Shown one piece after another: positions 11,399-22,718 of a stretch of DNA of 64,000 nt. How positions within the stretch are numbered: position 1 is the first letter of the stretch; each line of letters begins with the position of its first letter. The notes under the pieces were generated by a model. It had not been told where the DNA came from, did not search any database, and saw only the letters and a list, made by a program, of their open reading frames with translations. Origin of the DNA: Spodoptera frugiperda (lineage: Eukaryota > Arthropoda > Insecta > Lepidoptera > Noctuidae); NCBI RefSeq assembly GCF_023101765.2, contig NC_064217.1:3658001-3722000 (forward strand), given 5' to 3'. The translations under genes were made by a program, and so were the position numbers.

Positions 11399-14300
11399 GT
11401 AAGGGCGGCGAACTTAACGTCTCGACTCTACTCACTTACTCAGTCTACCCATACATTGGCTAAACCACTTTGTTTAATGTCCAACTGTTGCTTAAAATGT
11501 CTGGATTGGAAAAACCTTCGTCTGATTAGGTACTTTAAAAGTGTGACCGACCATTAGGATATTGACTTTAACGTACAAAGACTTTTAAGGACTTTGGTCA
11601 CACTTTGCTTTTTTTCATGGGCGCGTAAAATTCAAAACTGAATTGATATGAACTACTGTATGTGCTCTGGGCTATCCAATACAATTTAGGAAGGTCACTA
11701 ACCATACAATTCTGTGTAAAACATATTCATGAACAAGTGCGAATAACAATGGATATAAAATTAATCGCTTTGCAAAAACTACAAAAATTGTTGGGGCGTA
11801 ATTGTTTGATGCCCAAACGCGTTCACGTGTTCCTTGCGTGTGTTGACAAGGTTCAGTTTAACAAAAAAATAATTGTGAATCTCACGACAAAAAACTGCGC
11901 AGTTGTTTTTGCGCAGTGATGTTCAACTTCAAATCATAGAAGTAATTTGTAAATAGTTGACTGGAAAATGAACACGTTTTTCCTTTAGCAGTTACGTTTT
12001 GTTTACTTTTGTTCCACTCACAGAGTTATTGTTTGTTTTGTCTCTGTGTCGATGTGGTTACTGCATCGTTTATTTAATTTTATTAACTATGAAGAAATAT
12101 CAATAGATTCTCTATTTGTCATAAGAAGATAACAATTAGGTACAATATTATACACGTGTATATTATCATTAAGACTTTCTAGATTTATCATTATGATTAC
12201 ACCAATATCTTTACATTTAGTATCTACTTAGTTAACAAAAAAAAGGAAGAATCTGGGACATTTGGATCACGTTAAGAGCACTTCAAGTCTATATTCAAAA
12301 GAGTCTCAAAGATGCGAGCCTGTGAGCAAATTGGGGAACATAAAACCTTTAGAAATGGGACCAAATATACCAAACTGTATCTTAAAAAAATACACGTTCA
12401 GTAAAGTAAAGTTAGTAAAGTTTATGCTTAGAATTCTTTGGTTGAAGTTAATGTTGTTACGCGGATGTTTGAAGGTCACAAGAGTAGAGATAAACAGTGA
12501 AATACGTGGGCGGCATAACACGTGCGACGCCGAACACATTACTGATTAGAACCACCACATTCATACTCGTAGGTATTACCTTGTTTACAGTACATAGAAT
12601 ACCTAGGCACCAACTTCTTTGATAACGCTAGCTCTTGAATTTGGTATGATAAGTAACAAGCGGAATATCTTTTGAGACTGGCTTGAAACTGCGTAATATT
12701 TTGTTTAATCGTTGCTATTTCTATTTGTAGTTGTACAAAGGTCACTTATGGTTATTTATTATCGATTTTATTAAGTATAATCGGTTCTAATTTTATCATT
12801 CAATTTACTATGAAAAACGGTTTTTTGTTGATTATTCCGGTAGATTATTGATTAGATTGCACGTGGCGGATTGGAGAGGGTGCCACAATGCCACAAAGGG
12901 TAAAGTGGTTGTAAGTAGTAAAGGGATAAAACTTGAAAGACCAAAAACAAGTCACAATAAAAATCTGATTCTATTTAAGTAATAAGTTTTGTGGCCTTGT
13001 GCATAGCTAAGTAATGTAGGCTAGGTATAGAAACCTTAGAATAACAGTATGCAATGTTTAACTGTATAGTGTTTCTAATATAAAACATCTGTTAAATTAG
13101 TTTTATCTAATTCGCATGACGATCGCAAGGACGGCAGCTCACTATTTCTGAACGCGATGTTGCAATGCGCGGGAATTTTACGTCTTTGTCGTGCGATTAT
13201 GGTGAAGTCAAGATTAAAAAAAATAATAAAAACGGAATTTGTTCCATTCTATTTGAAAATCAACGGATCTGCCGTGTATTCTACTAGACAAAATTTGCAC
13301 AACGCGAATATCGTATTTTGGAAATAATTTCGATAACTATTCCGATTTGATTCCGATCCGAAAAAAAATACAAACAATAGTTAACTACTTAGGTACCTAT
13401 GATTTGAAATATAAAGGAAAAGTATAATTCGTATACTTATTTTATGCTTATTCCTCTGAATACTTATAGTTTTAACTACAAACAACGCTAACACGTTTTC
13501 CCATATGGAGCAACAAAGAAATGCCTAAGCAATAGTAATGAAGACACTTGTTACGGAATCGTTTCCATTATCATAATGTGGATTACTCAATAACAAGGAC
13601 TAAAATGTTCATTGAAAACAATTTGGACGTGTTCACGTTTCAGGAAGTAGATTGCACGCGTATAGAATTAAATAGGTCACGGTCGAAATCGATAACACCA
13701 ATGCTGGCTCTATGTAGCTCAGTGCACAGAAAAAAATATTTTTAGCAAGTTTCAAAAAAAGAATTGAATTTTCTTTTTTTACAGAAGGGCTAGAGTAACC
13801 ATCCACTATATTAGGGGTAGTTTATAATGTCGATATTTTTTTGCATTAATTAAATTATTTTACAAATTGTTTATATTTTAAAATGTTCTTATACAGCCAA
13901 TAACTTGGATTGCGTATTTTATCACCTAGCCAAGTTACCTAGAACAAGGAAGTTGTTTGTACACAGCGCCATAGAGCTAACTCCGGTTTGTTGAATAAGT
14001 AGGTACCTACTTAGACGCTTATAAATTATAATTGGGTATGTAAATGAGATTAGTGTTTATTTACTTACATAAAGAAAATAAAGACCAATCTACTTACGAG
14101 TAGGTACTCACCTAATCTTGAGGATAAGTAAGTAGGCTCGATTTCGAAACTCGTTTCGTTTTCACTACAATGCCACTAACTCGTAACAATTTGAGCTCGG
14201 TAAAATACTTTCCAATAAGATTTAAACTTACTACATTTATAAAAATACTTATTGAAAACTGACCTTTTTCCACACTTCTATAAACAAAGACTTTTACTGC

Positions 14301-15880
14301 ACTTTTCTTCACAATTAATTTTCAAAAAAAATTACTCAATAACCATAAACACATTGGAATTCACTATAATTTTTAAAAATGGATGAATCAGCTGTTCACA
14401 TGTTTTTCAGATGCGCCTTGAAGGGATTTCCATACGATCCTCCAAACGCACTGAAATAAAATGACAAGAGAATGTTTACATCAATACGTTGCACAGACGC
14501 AATGCCTGTTTCAACGCACACTACTATCAGTTTGTGTACATACAACCGCGAAATATCGACTGACAGAACAAGAGTGGGGATGAAAGAGGTCAATGACGTT
14601 CGGAGTTGCGGTGATGTAGGACAAGGATGGAGATGTTTTAACGAAAGAAAGAGCGAGATGAAAATACAACAAAACTCTGAGATGTTACACTAGTATTCTA
14701 TTCAATGTGTGAATTATATGACTAAGATTAGGACAAAAGAAAATGTACACAATAATTACACCTAATGTTAAAAGATATGTAAGTTGAGATCAAGAAAGTT
14801 TATCCAAAATTATAGTGCTTATAAAAATGGAGTTATAATTACAATTAATTTCTTACCTTTTATTTTAAAAATGTGATAGTAATTATAAATATGAGTTCTA
14901 AAATATTTGGGCGATGTTTATTTTTACATTTTACAATGTTTTCTACACAGCAGAAGGACTGAATGTCAAATAAATGTCTTCAGAAAAACTTAAAAACATA
15001 ATTTTAACCAGCCAGTATCATTAAAATTATCAATATAGGAGTCAAATAAAATTAGGCATTGAAATTCGTAAAAGAAGACACTAAATAATTGTATATGTGT
15101 ATTGCGTGTGATTCAGGTTATTTATATTTGTTAGTAAAACCAATTGAATTTTATCGGAACACACATTTTTTTAGTATTATTTGCAACATCTCTATTACTT
15201 GTGTTCCATCCTTTGCACAAATCAAATCTTTGACATCACATGTCTTCAAATACGTGATCCTGATGCTTAAAATGTTGTATTTGATACCGTTACCTGTCTT
15301 TTGACATTTGTCAATATTTAACTGTCAATGTCTGAATGTCAATAGTTGACATTTTGTTTGACATTTGTCACTTGGTTTAGGGAAGTGATATTTTTATTTT
15401 GTTATCTTTTTTTTTTCAAATCATTGGTCATTTTCTAACCAAATCACTGTACTTTTTCACACGACACGAACTTTATTTTATTATCATTTATTTTAAATTT
15501 GTACTCCGTGTGATAATGATAGTTAAGTGTTTTCTATTTATAAGTTGTTGACAAGGAAAATATTTGTTTGTTTTAAGTTGACTTTAAAACTAGTAGTAGC
15601 CCATTCGATATCAAGTAAGTATTTAGATAATAATAATTTATTATTTATACTAATACCTGAACAAATTAGTAAAGCGAACTAAAGATGATTATAGTTTAGT
15701 TCTAATAAGAGGTAAAAAGTTTTTTTTTAAAACTCCAGTATATTATTTAAAAAATCAATATTATTGGAAAAGCTATCTTTCATTGGGTAGAGTATTTATC
15801 ACTACAATTGATTAGGTAATGTAATCTACTATATCTTGTCTCTAAGTCTCTAAACTTGTAAAGGACATTTTATTAATATA
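11399..15880. other. AT-rich non-coding stretch
   Basis: No supported exon. Small features only: an 11-bp class inverted repeat around 11540-11615 (AAAGTGTGACC against GGTCACACTTT) and several TAGGTACCTA-type motifs. Open frames on both strands at 12262-12549 overlap each other and show no domain. Confidence 0.45.
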
Positions 15881-16679
15881 CAGGGTTAAAGGGTAAGTCG
15901 ACCTAAATCCTTTAAGACGTGATAGTTTACATCATTCCTGACTGATTTGACCATGGGACCCCATATCCCAAACTTAACCGTTTTCAAATTATCGGCATTT
16001 TAACTTTTTTGATAAAATTTCCCATTTTTTTGGCTATTTCTCCCTTGTTTTATCTTTGGTGGCTAAATTTTGTTTTGTTTTTGCTTTTTTGTGTAGTAGA
16101 TTAGTTGCTTTATTATTTAGAAAACTAAAACTGTAAATAACTGTACCAACTGAGTCGTAGCAGACGATCGAATGTTAAAAAAAGTAAATAAATTTGTGAT
16201 AAGTTGTTTTTCTTTGTAAGATATTTAAAAAAAAGTCTATGACAACTGTTCTGCAAATGTGCGTTAAAATATCTACAATTAATCAGCTTTCTGATAAGGT
16301 ATAACATGATAGGGAATAATTTGAATTCTTTGCCAAAACATCGATGAAGTACTACAAGGTAGTAATAAGAATATCGATATTTAAGCTTCAAATTTAACTT
16401 GAGTCAGATAACAAAATAAAACAAACTGGTTCACTTCACTTCAGAAGGAGTGTCAGGGAGTGGCTTTTTTTTTGAGTGGAGAAAATCATCCAATGACTTC
16501 TCCCACCTTGGGCGAGGCGAGAGGGAGTGTCAGACTCTTACTGACTAAAAACCACCCTGTTCCTTCTCCTGCTTTTCGAACCGGAGCCCCGGTAAACCCG
16601 CTAGGTAGTCCGCAGCTCCGGATCAGGCATCAGCCCTACTGGGCTCCATCTGTGGTGGTCTGATGGCTCTTTGAGGCGC
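15881..16679 (+). repeat. FB1 left arm
   Basis: Element-specific sequence to about 16462, then oligo-T and the captured retroelement 3' end read in reverse orientation. The retroelement match continues past the arm into the loop, to about 16748. Confidence 0.82.
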
Positions 16680-16840
16680 GCGCGCACGGGTCTGGTTCTG
16701 TTCGGGCGGTGAGCTACCCTTGCTCGCCGTCCGCAGGCCCGCACTGGACACTAATTATCCCAATAAGTGGATCGGGAGAGGCGGAGCTGTACCGTGGCCA
16801 GCTAGAAGTTCAGACCTGACCCCTATGGATTTTTATGTGT

Positions 16841-17635
16841 GCGCCTCAAAGAGCCATCAGAGCACCACAGATGGGGCCCAGTAGGGCTGATGCCTGATCC
16901 GGAGTTGCGGACTACCTAGCGGGTTTACCGGGGCTCCGGCTCGAAAAGCAGGAGAAGGAATAGGGTGGTTTTTAGTCAGTAAGAGTCTGACACTCCCTCT
17001 CGCCTCGCCCAAGGTGGGAGAAGATATTGGATGATTTTCTCCCCTCAAAAAAAGGCACTCTCTGAAACTCCTTCTGAAGTGAAGTGAACCAGTTTGTTTT
17101 ATTTTGTTATCTGACTCAAGTTAAATTTGAAGCTTAAATATCGATATTCTTATTACTACCTTGTAGTACTTCATCGATGTTTTGGCAAAGAATTCAAATT
17201 ATTCCCTATCATGTTATACCTTATCAGAAAGCTGAAGAATTGTAGATATTTTAACGCACATTTGCAGAACAGTAGTCATAGACTTTTTTTAAATATCTTA
17301 CAAAGAAAAACAACTTATCACAAATTTATTTACTTTTTTAACATTCAATCGTCTGCTACGACTCAGTTGGTACAGTTATTTACAGTTTTAGTTTTCTAAA
17401 TAATAAAGCAACTAATCTACTACACAAAAAAGCAAAAACAAAACAAAATTTAGCCATCAAAGACAAAACAAGGGAGAAATAGCCAAAAAAATGGGAAATT
17501 TTAGCAAAAAAGTTAAAATGCCGATAATTTGAAAACGGTTAAGTTTGGGATATGGGGTCCCATGGTCAAATCAGTCAGGAATGATGTAAACTATCACGTT
17601 TTAAAGGATTTAGGTCGACTTACCCTTTAACCCTG
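16841..17635 (-). repeat. FB1 right arm
   Basis: Inverted copy of the left arm, starting GCGCCTCAAAGAGCCATCA. It carries the retroelement piece to about 17053 (oligo-A run), then the element-specific part. Differences from the left arm are scattered single bases and small indels. Confidence 0.82.
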
Positions 17636-17639
17636 TATA

Positions 17640-17828
17640 TTTATTAATATATAAGATAAAATATAAAATTATATAATTATTAAGCCTGAATTTTTATATC
17701 TTTAAAATTGCTGTGCCCAAACTGGGTCCATAATTGTTACTTTTACCTATAAGAACATCTATGTACATACATTGTGGAAAGCAAATAAATGAATATGAAT
17801 ATGAATATTATCAGAATCTATTTCGAAA
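17640..17828. other. Short AT-rich interval
   Basis: Nothing recognised except a small GAATAT tandem run near 17796-17812. Confidence 0.4.
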
Positions 17829-18430
17829 TCTGGGGGCACGGTAGTGCCCCCGCCAAGACGAGCCAAGCGAAGCGCAAGCGCAAGGGCACTACCTACCTTT
17901 TCTCGAAGCGCTTCGTCGTATTTTTGAACCTTCATAACTTGAGTTTGGGTTATACCAGATAAACAAAATTTTCAGGATATAATGTCAGTGGTAGACTTAA
18001 TAAATCTCTAAAGTTTCAATTGCATAGCTCTTATACTTTAGATTTTATTGATATCTAAAATACCCCGATTTCGTCACTCACTCACTCACTCACTCACTGA
18101 TGATCAACAAAATTCTTAAGGTACTTCCTGAAGTCCTAGAAAACTGAAATTTGGTATGTAAGCTAGTATTAGTACCCAAACAACAAAAAAATCCTAAAAC
18201 TTGGAACTTTTACCCCCAACCCCTTAAACTAGGGGGTGAAAGTTTGTTCGAGACTTCCGCAACTTTTGACGCTAGAGGTCTGAATGCGGCCGCGGAGGGG
18301 TAAAAATCTGAAATAGGGAAACTTAATTCCCTATTTCCTGCTTGAGATCTGAAAATTATACACAAGTACATAGAACACAAACTTTTCATCAAATCAAAAC
18401 ATTATCCTACCCATAAGTACTTAGATATGA
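17829..18430 (+). repeat. Dispersed moth repeat with hairpin and CACT microsatellite
   Basis: Starts with an 8-bp stem hairpin (GGGGGCAC at 17832 with GTGCCCCC ending 17851), followed by a GC-rich AAGCGAAGCGCAAGCGC stretch, an AT-rich body, and a (CACT)n run at 18075-18098. This arrangement is typical of an interspersed repeat and contains no coding frame. Confidence 0.5.
18075..18098 (+). repeat. (CACT)n microsatellite
   Basis: Six uninterrupted CACT units followed by GATGATCAACAAAATT. It sits inside the dispersed repeat. Confidence 0.85.
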
Positions 18431-18494
18431 ATAATATTACTACACTTCACTTCGGTACGTGTTTATTAATCAACCTATACTTTTGAACATAAGC

Positions 18495-18640
18495 ATCGTA
18501 AGTATAGTATGCGCCAACGCCCGCCGCCTGCCCCCTCGTCCCCGCGCAGTAGCTAAAAATATTCGGCCCGTCAGCGAGCGCGGCACCCGAACGCGGGCAG
18601 ACGCGCGAGGGCAGACGTCGTTGACGGTTGTCTCGTTGAA
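18495..18640. other. GC-rich island of unknown role
   Basis: About 130 bp of CpG-rich sequence (blocks such as CCGCGCAG and CGAGCGCGGCACC) inside AT-rich DNA. It could be a promoter or first exon, or the GC-rich part of a repeat. No consensus donor follows closely. Confidence 0.35.
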
Positions 18641-18797
18641 TGAAAAGTTTTCGGAATATTTCGGTGATTTAAAAGTTTGCTATCGCGGAGAAAAAAACCA
18701 TTTGCCTAATATTTAATTGTTAGTAGTTTAGTAGGTAAAGGTTTAGATACTAGTGTTTTAATTTTCATTGATAAAAAGTCAACTTATTTCTTCTAAC

Positions 18798-18941
18798 TTC
18801 TAACCCTATACTTTTGAACTGGCGAGTTGGCCGCACGGAAAGAGTTTAGAAGATTGAATAGATTTTTAAGCTCAAGCCCATATGACGAATAGCAAAAAGT
18901 CCGTGCGGCCGACTCGCCAGTTCAAAAGTATAGGGTTAGAA
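18798..18941. mobile_element. Palindromic MITE, 144 bp
   Basis: Terminal inverted repeats of about 42 bp: TTCTAACCCTATACTTTTGA...GCCGCACGGA on the left and the reverse complement on the right, with one extra base in the left arm. The core is about 60 bp of unrelated sequence. A fragment CTATACTTTTGAAC also occurs at 18475. No coding potential. Confidence 0.75.
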
Positions 18942-19590
18942 ACTTGGCTCTACACGGGATCTGATTACTTTTTGACAGTGCGAGCTATATGGTCTCGTCT
19001 TGGCAACATTTAACATGAAATGTTTTTGTGGGATCAAAATTTCTTTAGCAGTAAATACTTAGATAATTTAATGATTACCTGTAATGTTGGTTTACAGGAG
19101 ATACCCTAACTGAGAGCTAAAAAAGATAGCTTTATAAAGCTCTATAAATATTGAAAATATGTCTTTATGTTTATTTATTTTATGTAGATAAGATAGTTCC
19201 ATTTGTGGGAATGAACCTGTCCTAATGTGCAACATTTAAATAAAATACACAATGTATTATCTTAGTACTGAGTATGACAGGCCATAATAATATAAAGATG
19301 TTGTTTATGTGGCAGTTATGTAGTCTTGAGTAGTTTCATCATTATTTATTATCATACCGACAGCTAAACATATAGGTATTTACATTTGTTTCAAACATTG
19401 TTTGTGTGTTCTACAAATTATTCTAGTTATGTGTACCATAAAATATTAGTATATTATGTGAACAGTTTTGGACTTTGTAATGAATCAAGAATACACAATA
19501 CATAATAAAAATATGAAGTAACCATTACTCTTATTGTTTGACCAGTACTCATGTTAGTTTTATTGTGTAACTAAATAAACATATGTTCTA
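18942..19590. other. AT-rich non-coding stretch
   Basis: No exon or recognisable repeat seen. Confidence 0.4.
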
Positions 19591-19785
19591 TACTAATATA
19601 TAAAGCTAAAGAGTTTGTTTGTTGGAATGCATTTATCTGTAGAACAACTGGTTTGATTTAAAAATGATTTTGTGTATTGGATAGTCCATTTATCGAGGAT
19701 GGCTATATGCTATAAAATATCATGCTACAACCAATAGAAGTGGAGCAGAACGGGTGGAGCTAACTAGTATAAATATATTTGTGCA
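19591..19785 (+). repeat. Dispersed moth repeat (TATAAAGCTAAAGAGTTTGT type)
   Basis: Carries the ordered blocks AAAGCTAAAGAGTTTGTTTG, CCATTTATCGAGGATGGCTA and CTACAACCAATAGAAG, then an ACTAGT end. A related decayed copy in reverse orientation lies at about 24150-24330. Confidence 0.55.
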
Positions 19786-20012
19786 ATGCACACAGCACAC
19801 CTTACATTAATCATTCTAGAAATGTCCCCAGCAACGACTCAATGGTGATAATGCTTATGATTGATAAGATAAACAAATACTTACTAACACCTGTACAAAA
19901 AGTACCTATTAAGTGTATAAGTCATGACAATGTCAATAATGATGTTGTATAATGTTTAATTGACACTCAATCTGGGATTGTACCTTACTTACTCATTGTT
20001 AGTACTCAGTAC

Positions 20013-20147
20013 CCTTAGTACGAGTTTGCTTTACGTTAAACTAAAACGAAACGAGAGCGCGTTCGGCGCTCTGATTGGCCAGTGCGAATGAACCAACCAA
20101 TCACAGCGTCAAATGCGCTCCCGTTTCGATCTTGTTAAATGTAAAAC
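20013..20147. mobile_element. MITE copy (CTTAGTACGAGTTTGC family)
   Basis: Left end CCTTAGTACGAGTTTGCTTT, an interior with GCGCTCTGATTGGCC and CCAACCAATCACAGCG, and a decayed right end. The same family lies inverted at 46314-46455, where both ends are preserved. Confidence 0.65.
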
Positions 20148-20731
20148 ATATACATACATAGTAAACTGGCGAGAAGTAGATATATGTTTGTCTTTTTCAT
20201 ATTTTAATTTATTGTATATTTTAACACAATATAATATGTAGGCAACTGTTTGCTTTTATGCAATTAACATCTTTTCTTTTTCCTTAACATCATCATTATA
20301 ATTAGCCATAAGGTGGTACCACCTCCCACATATGATGCTCTATGAAAATGTTACATACGAAACCAGGCATGAGTAGGTAGTACATATTATATTATGTATA
20401 TTGATATATTTTCTTCAATGAAGATAATGGCGGTGTCACAATGCTTATCCTTTATTATTGCAGCCAGTAGCTTGTTGATAAATACTTTAGTACCATTGTG
20501 TGAGCAGAGACGATCATTAATAATATCCACTGGTTATAGTGTATTATTACATGTACAACTGTACAGTATACTGTGGTAGTGAGCAGTGATTGAAAATTGT
20601 ACCGAGTTTTTTTTAAGGTAGTAATTTTTATATTGATTTTATTTAGTTACCTGATTCAATTATAAGTACTAAATGTGTTTATAATGTTTTTAAAAGGCTG
20701 TGATTTTTTTCATATTTTAATTAATTAAATT

Positions 20732-20860
20732 ACTGCCACACACAGAGGCATTTAATGATTACTTAAACTATTCCTTACTAACAATTTTGTTCCAAAACAA
20801 TTGCTAAGGACTGGTTTAAGTAACATATAAAAAGTATTAAATTACTCTGAGTGTAGCAGT
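20732..20860. mobile_element. MITE copy (ACTGCCA..CTCAGAG family)
   Basis: Terminal inverted repeats: ACTGCCACACACAGAGGCAT at left and ATTACTCTGAGTGTAGCAGT at right, with an inner inverted pair ATTGTTTTGG/CCAAAACAATT. A second copy lies at 41727-41846. Confidence 0.75.
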
Positions 20861-21106
20861 TAGTATATTATAATGTAATGTATAATGTATGTAATAATGA
20901 ATCAAACTCTTCAGTTTTCTTAAATTATTTTCCTTGAATGATGTAGCTCTACACATATAAATTACTGAGAATTATACATTGACATTCACTGTTCCTTTTA
21001 CCTCATCAGCATTCTGGTGTCTGTTGTGTTGTGTGTGGAAAGTTCTGTGCTTAAGGTAAAATGTGTTTTTTTTTAATTTTTACTGCATAGTTGACTTTGT
21101 ATTTGA

Positions 21107-21240
21107 GTGACCGGCTGCCGTGCAACGTGCCCAAACGGAGCAACTCTTTGTAGGTCTCATGTGCATGTGAAATCGTTGTTTATAATCCCACCCACCCAAA
21201 TCCTAGCTTAGGGCAAAAGACTCGTTCACTAATCCTACTA
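21107..21240 (+). mobile_element. tRNA-derived SINE, degraded
   Basis: Head GACCGGCTGCCGTGCAACGT and downstream blocks GGAGCAACTCTTTG and GTGCATGTGAA correspond to the SINE seen better at 30.8 kb. The box B region is partly missing. Confidence 0.5.
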
Positions 21241-21264
21241 TTAAATGGGTGGGACTCGTAATAT

Positions 21265-21588
21265 TTTTTTTTTTTTTTTATGGAACAAGCCGGCAATCGA
21301 GCAGACGTATTACCTGATGGTAAGCAATCGCCGCCGCCCATGGACACTTGAAACACCAGAGGCGTTACAAGTGCGTTGCCGGCTTTTTGGGAGTTAGGAA
21401 TTTAAGGGTTGTTGTTCGGGAATCGGGGATGGGGAAGATTGGGAAGGGGGGAATTGGGCCTCCGGTAACCTCACTCACACAACGAAACACAACGCAAGCG
21501 TTGTTTCACGTCGGTTTTCTGTGAGGCCGTGGTATCACTCCGGTCGAGCCGGCCCATTCGTGCCGAAGCATGGCTCTCCCACACTTGT
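21265..21588 (-). mobile_element. Non-LTR/SINE-like retroposon with poly-A tail, minus strand
   Basis: A 16-base T run (the tail read in reverse) is followed by AACAAGCCGGCAATCGAGCA, GATGGTAAGCAATCGCCGCC and, at the far end, GAGCCGGCCCATTCGTGCCG. GTAATAT on both sides (21258-21264 and 21589-21595) is a possible short target duplication. A tail-less relative of its 5' half lies at 45.5 kb. No coding frame. Confidence 0.7.
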
Positions 21589-21783
21589 AGTAATATACTA
21601 GGATAATAATACTGAAAAGTTAGTGTTATATTAAAAATTTAATCCTTTCAGGGATCAAAAGGCTGAAAAGTTATTCTGTGCAATTTTGTTCACTAAACTT
21701 AACTCTTTTAAGTGAGAAAGTGAAACTATAGTAACTTTAGTAAGTTATATAGTAGGTAGTAGTACACATATACATATGTATCC

Positions 21784-22167
21784 TTTTTTTTTTTTTTTTT
21801 TTGAGGGGGGAAAATCATCCAATGACTTTTCTCGCCTTGGGCGAGGCGAGAGGGAGTGTCAGACTCTTACTGACTAAAAACCACCCCGTTCCTTCTCCTG
21901 CTTTTCGAGCCGGAGCCCCGGTAAACCCGCTAGGTAGTCCGCAGCTCCGGATCAGGCATCAGCCCTATTGGGCCCCATCTGTGGTGGTCTGATGGCTCTT
22001 TGAGGCGCGCGCGGAACGCGACGCGCCGCACGCACGGGTCTGGTTCTGTTCGGGCGGTGAGCTACCCTTGCTCGCCGTCCGCAGGCCCGCACTTACGGTG
22101 GCCGGAGATCGTCTCGGGATCCCCTACGCCCGGAGTGTCTTTCGCGACGGCTGGGGCGTGAGGAGGT
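21784..22167 (-). mobile_element. Non-LTR retroelement 3' end (or long SINE), free copy with target duplication
   Basis: A T run at the left is the poly-A tail in reverse. It is followed by the AAAATCATCCAATGAC block and a GC-rich body (GGTAGTCCGCAGCTCCGG, CATCTGTGGTGGTCTGATGG, CGGGTCTGGTTCTGTTCGGG). The insertion is bounded by a 15-bp direct repeat TATACATATGTATCC (21769-21783 and 22168-22182). This is the same sequence that sits inside both foldback elements. No reverse transcriptase is present, so it is either a 5'-truncated LINE or a SINE. Confidence 0.85.
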
Positions 22168-22240
22168 TATACATATGTATCCTACCTTTATTATCTTATT
22201 GATAAATAAAATACCCCACAAGTGTGTGAATAAATCTTGT

Positions 22241-22279
22241 AAATGTTTGTTGAAGTATAATGACTGCATTGTTGACTGA
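22241..22279 (+). repeat. 39-bp direct repeat, left copy
   Basis: AAATGTTTGTTGAAGT...ACTGCATTGTTGACT, repeated with one internal mismatch at 22552-22590, on the other side of a MITE. Confidence 0.8.
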
Positions 22280-22545
22280 GGGTACTACGATGATGTAATA
22301 AGCTGTGAAACTATGTGACCGTTTCCACGGTTACCTAGCAATGTCCGCGCATGTGAATGCGATGTATCGATAGTAAGAGAGCCACACATAGCACGCCTCT
22401 TACCATATCAAAATAAAAACATAGCTTAGTTTGAGTCCGTTTCCACTAGTGATAAGCTATGTGTACCAATGAATATGAGCGGTGGAAGCCAAACGCATGC
22501 ACAGCAACGTAGCACAGCACGTCTCTGGTGGAAAAGCACCCTAAA
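22280..22545. mobile_element. MITE-like element (GGTGGAAAAGCACCC family)
   Basis: Begins GGGTACTACGATG and ends CTCTGGTGGAAAAGCACCCT, with interior blocks GTGACCGTTTCCACGG and GGAAGCCAAACGCATGC. A second copy in the opposite orientation lies at 48360-48713. The element has imperfect terminal inverted repeats and no coding capacity. Confidence 0.6.
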
Positions 22546-22551
22546 TGGCAG

Positions 22552-22590
22552 AAATGTTTGTTGAAGTCTAATGACTGCATTGTTGACTTA
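22552..22590 (+). repeat. 39-bp direct repeat, right copy
   Basis: Matches 22241-22279 except near the end and one A/C difference in GAAGTCTAATG versus GAAGTATAATG. Confidence 0.8.
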
Positions 22591-22718
22591 TCATAATGTC
22601 GTTGATGTTCTTTTGTTAGCATTTATATGTGGTTGAAGTTATAGGAAAACAATATATAACATACACAGTACTGCAGTGCACTATTGTTATAAGTTGTAGT
22701 TATTAGGATTTTATTATA

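Larger units (their letters stand above)
15881..17635. mobile_element. Foldback DNA element FB1 with long inverted arms
   Basis: Begins CAGGGTTAAAGGGTAAGTCG and ends with its reverse complement. The two arms (15881-16679 and 16841-17635) are nearly identical inverted copies around a 161-bp loop. The element is flanked on both sides by TATA (15877-15880 and 17636-17639), so the target duplication is TA or TATA. The outer about 585 bp of each arm is element-specific; the inner part is a non-LTR/SINE 3' end with its oligo-T facing outward. No transposase frame is present, so it is non-autonomous. The CAGGG terminus next to TA suggests, without proving, a Tc1/mariner-like mobilising enzyme. Confidence 0.85.

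Noticed and set aside
12262..12549. Overlapping open frames on both strands
   Set aside because: Mutual shadows without domains, conserved motifs or splice sites.
16125..17399. Matching open frames in both foldback arms (KLKYRYSYYYLVVLHRCF type)
   Set aside because: They come from the inverted repeat itself, show no transposase motif and are broken in FB2; not treated as genes.
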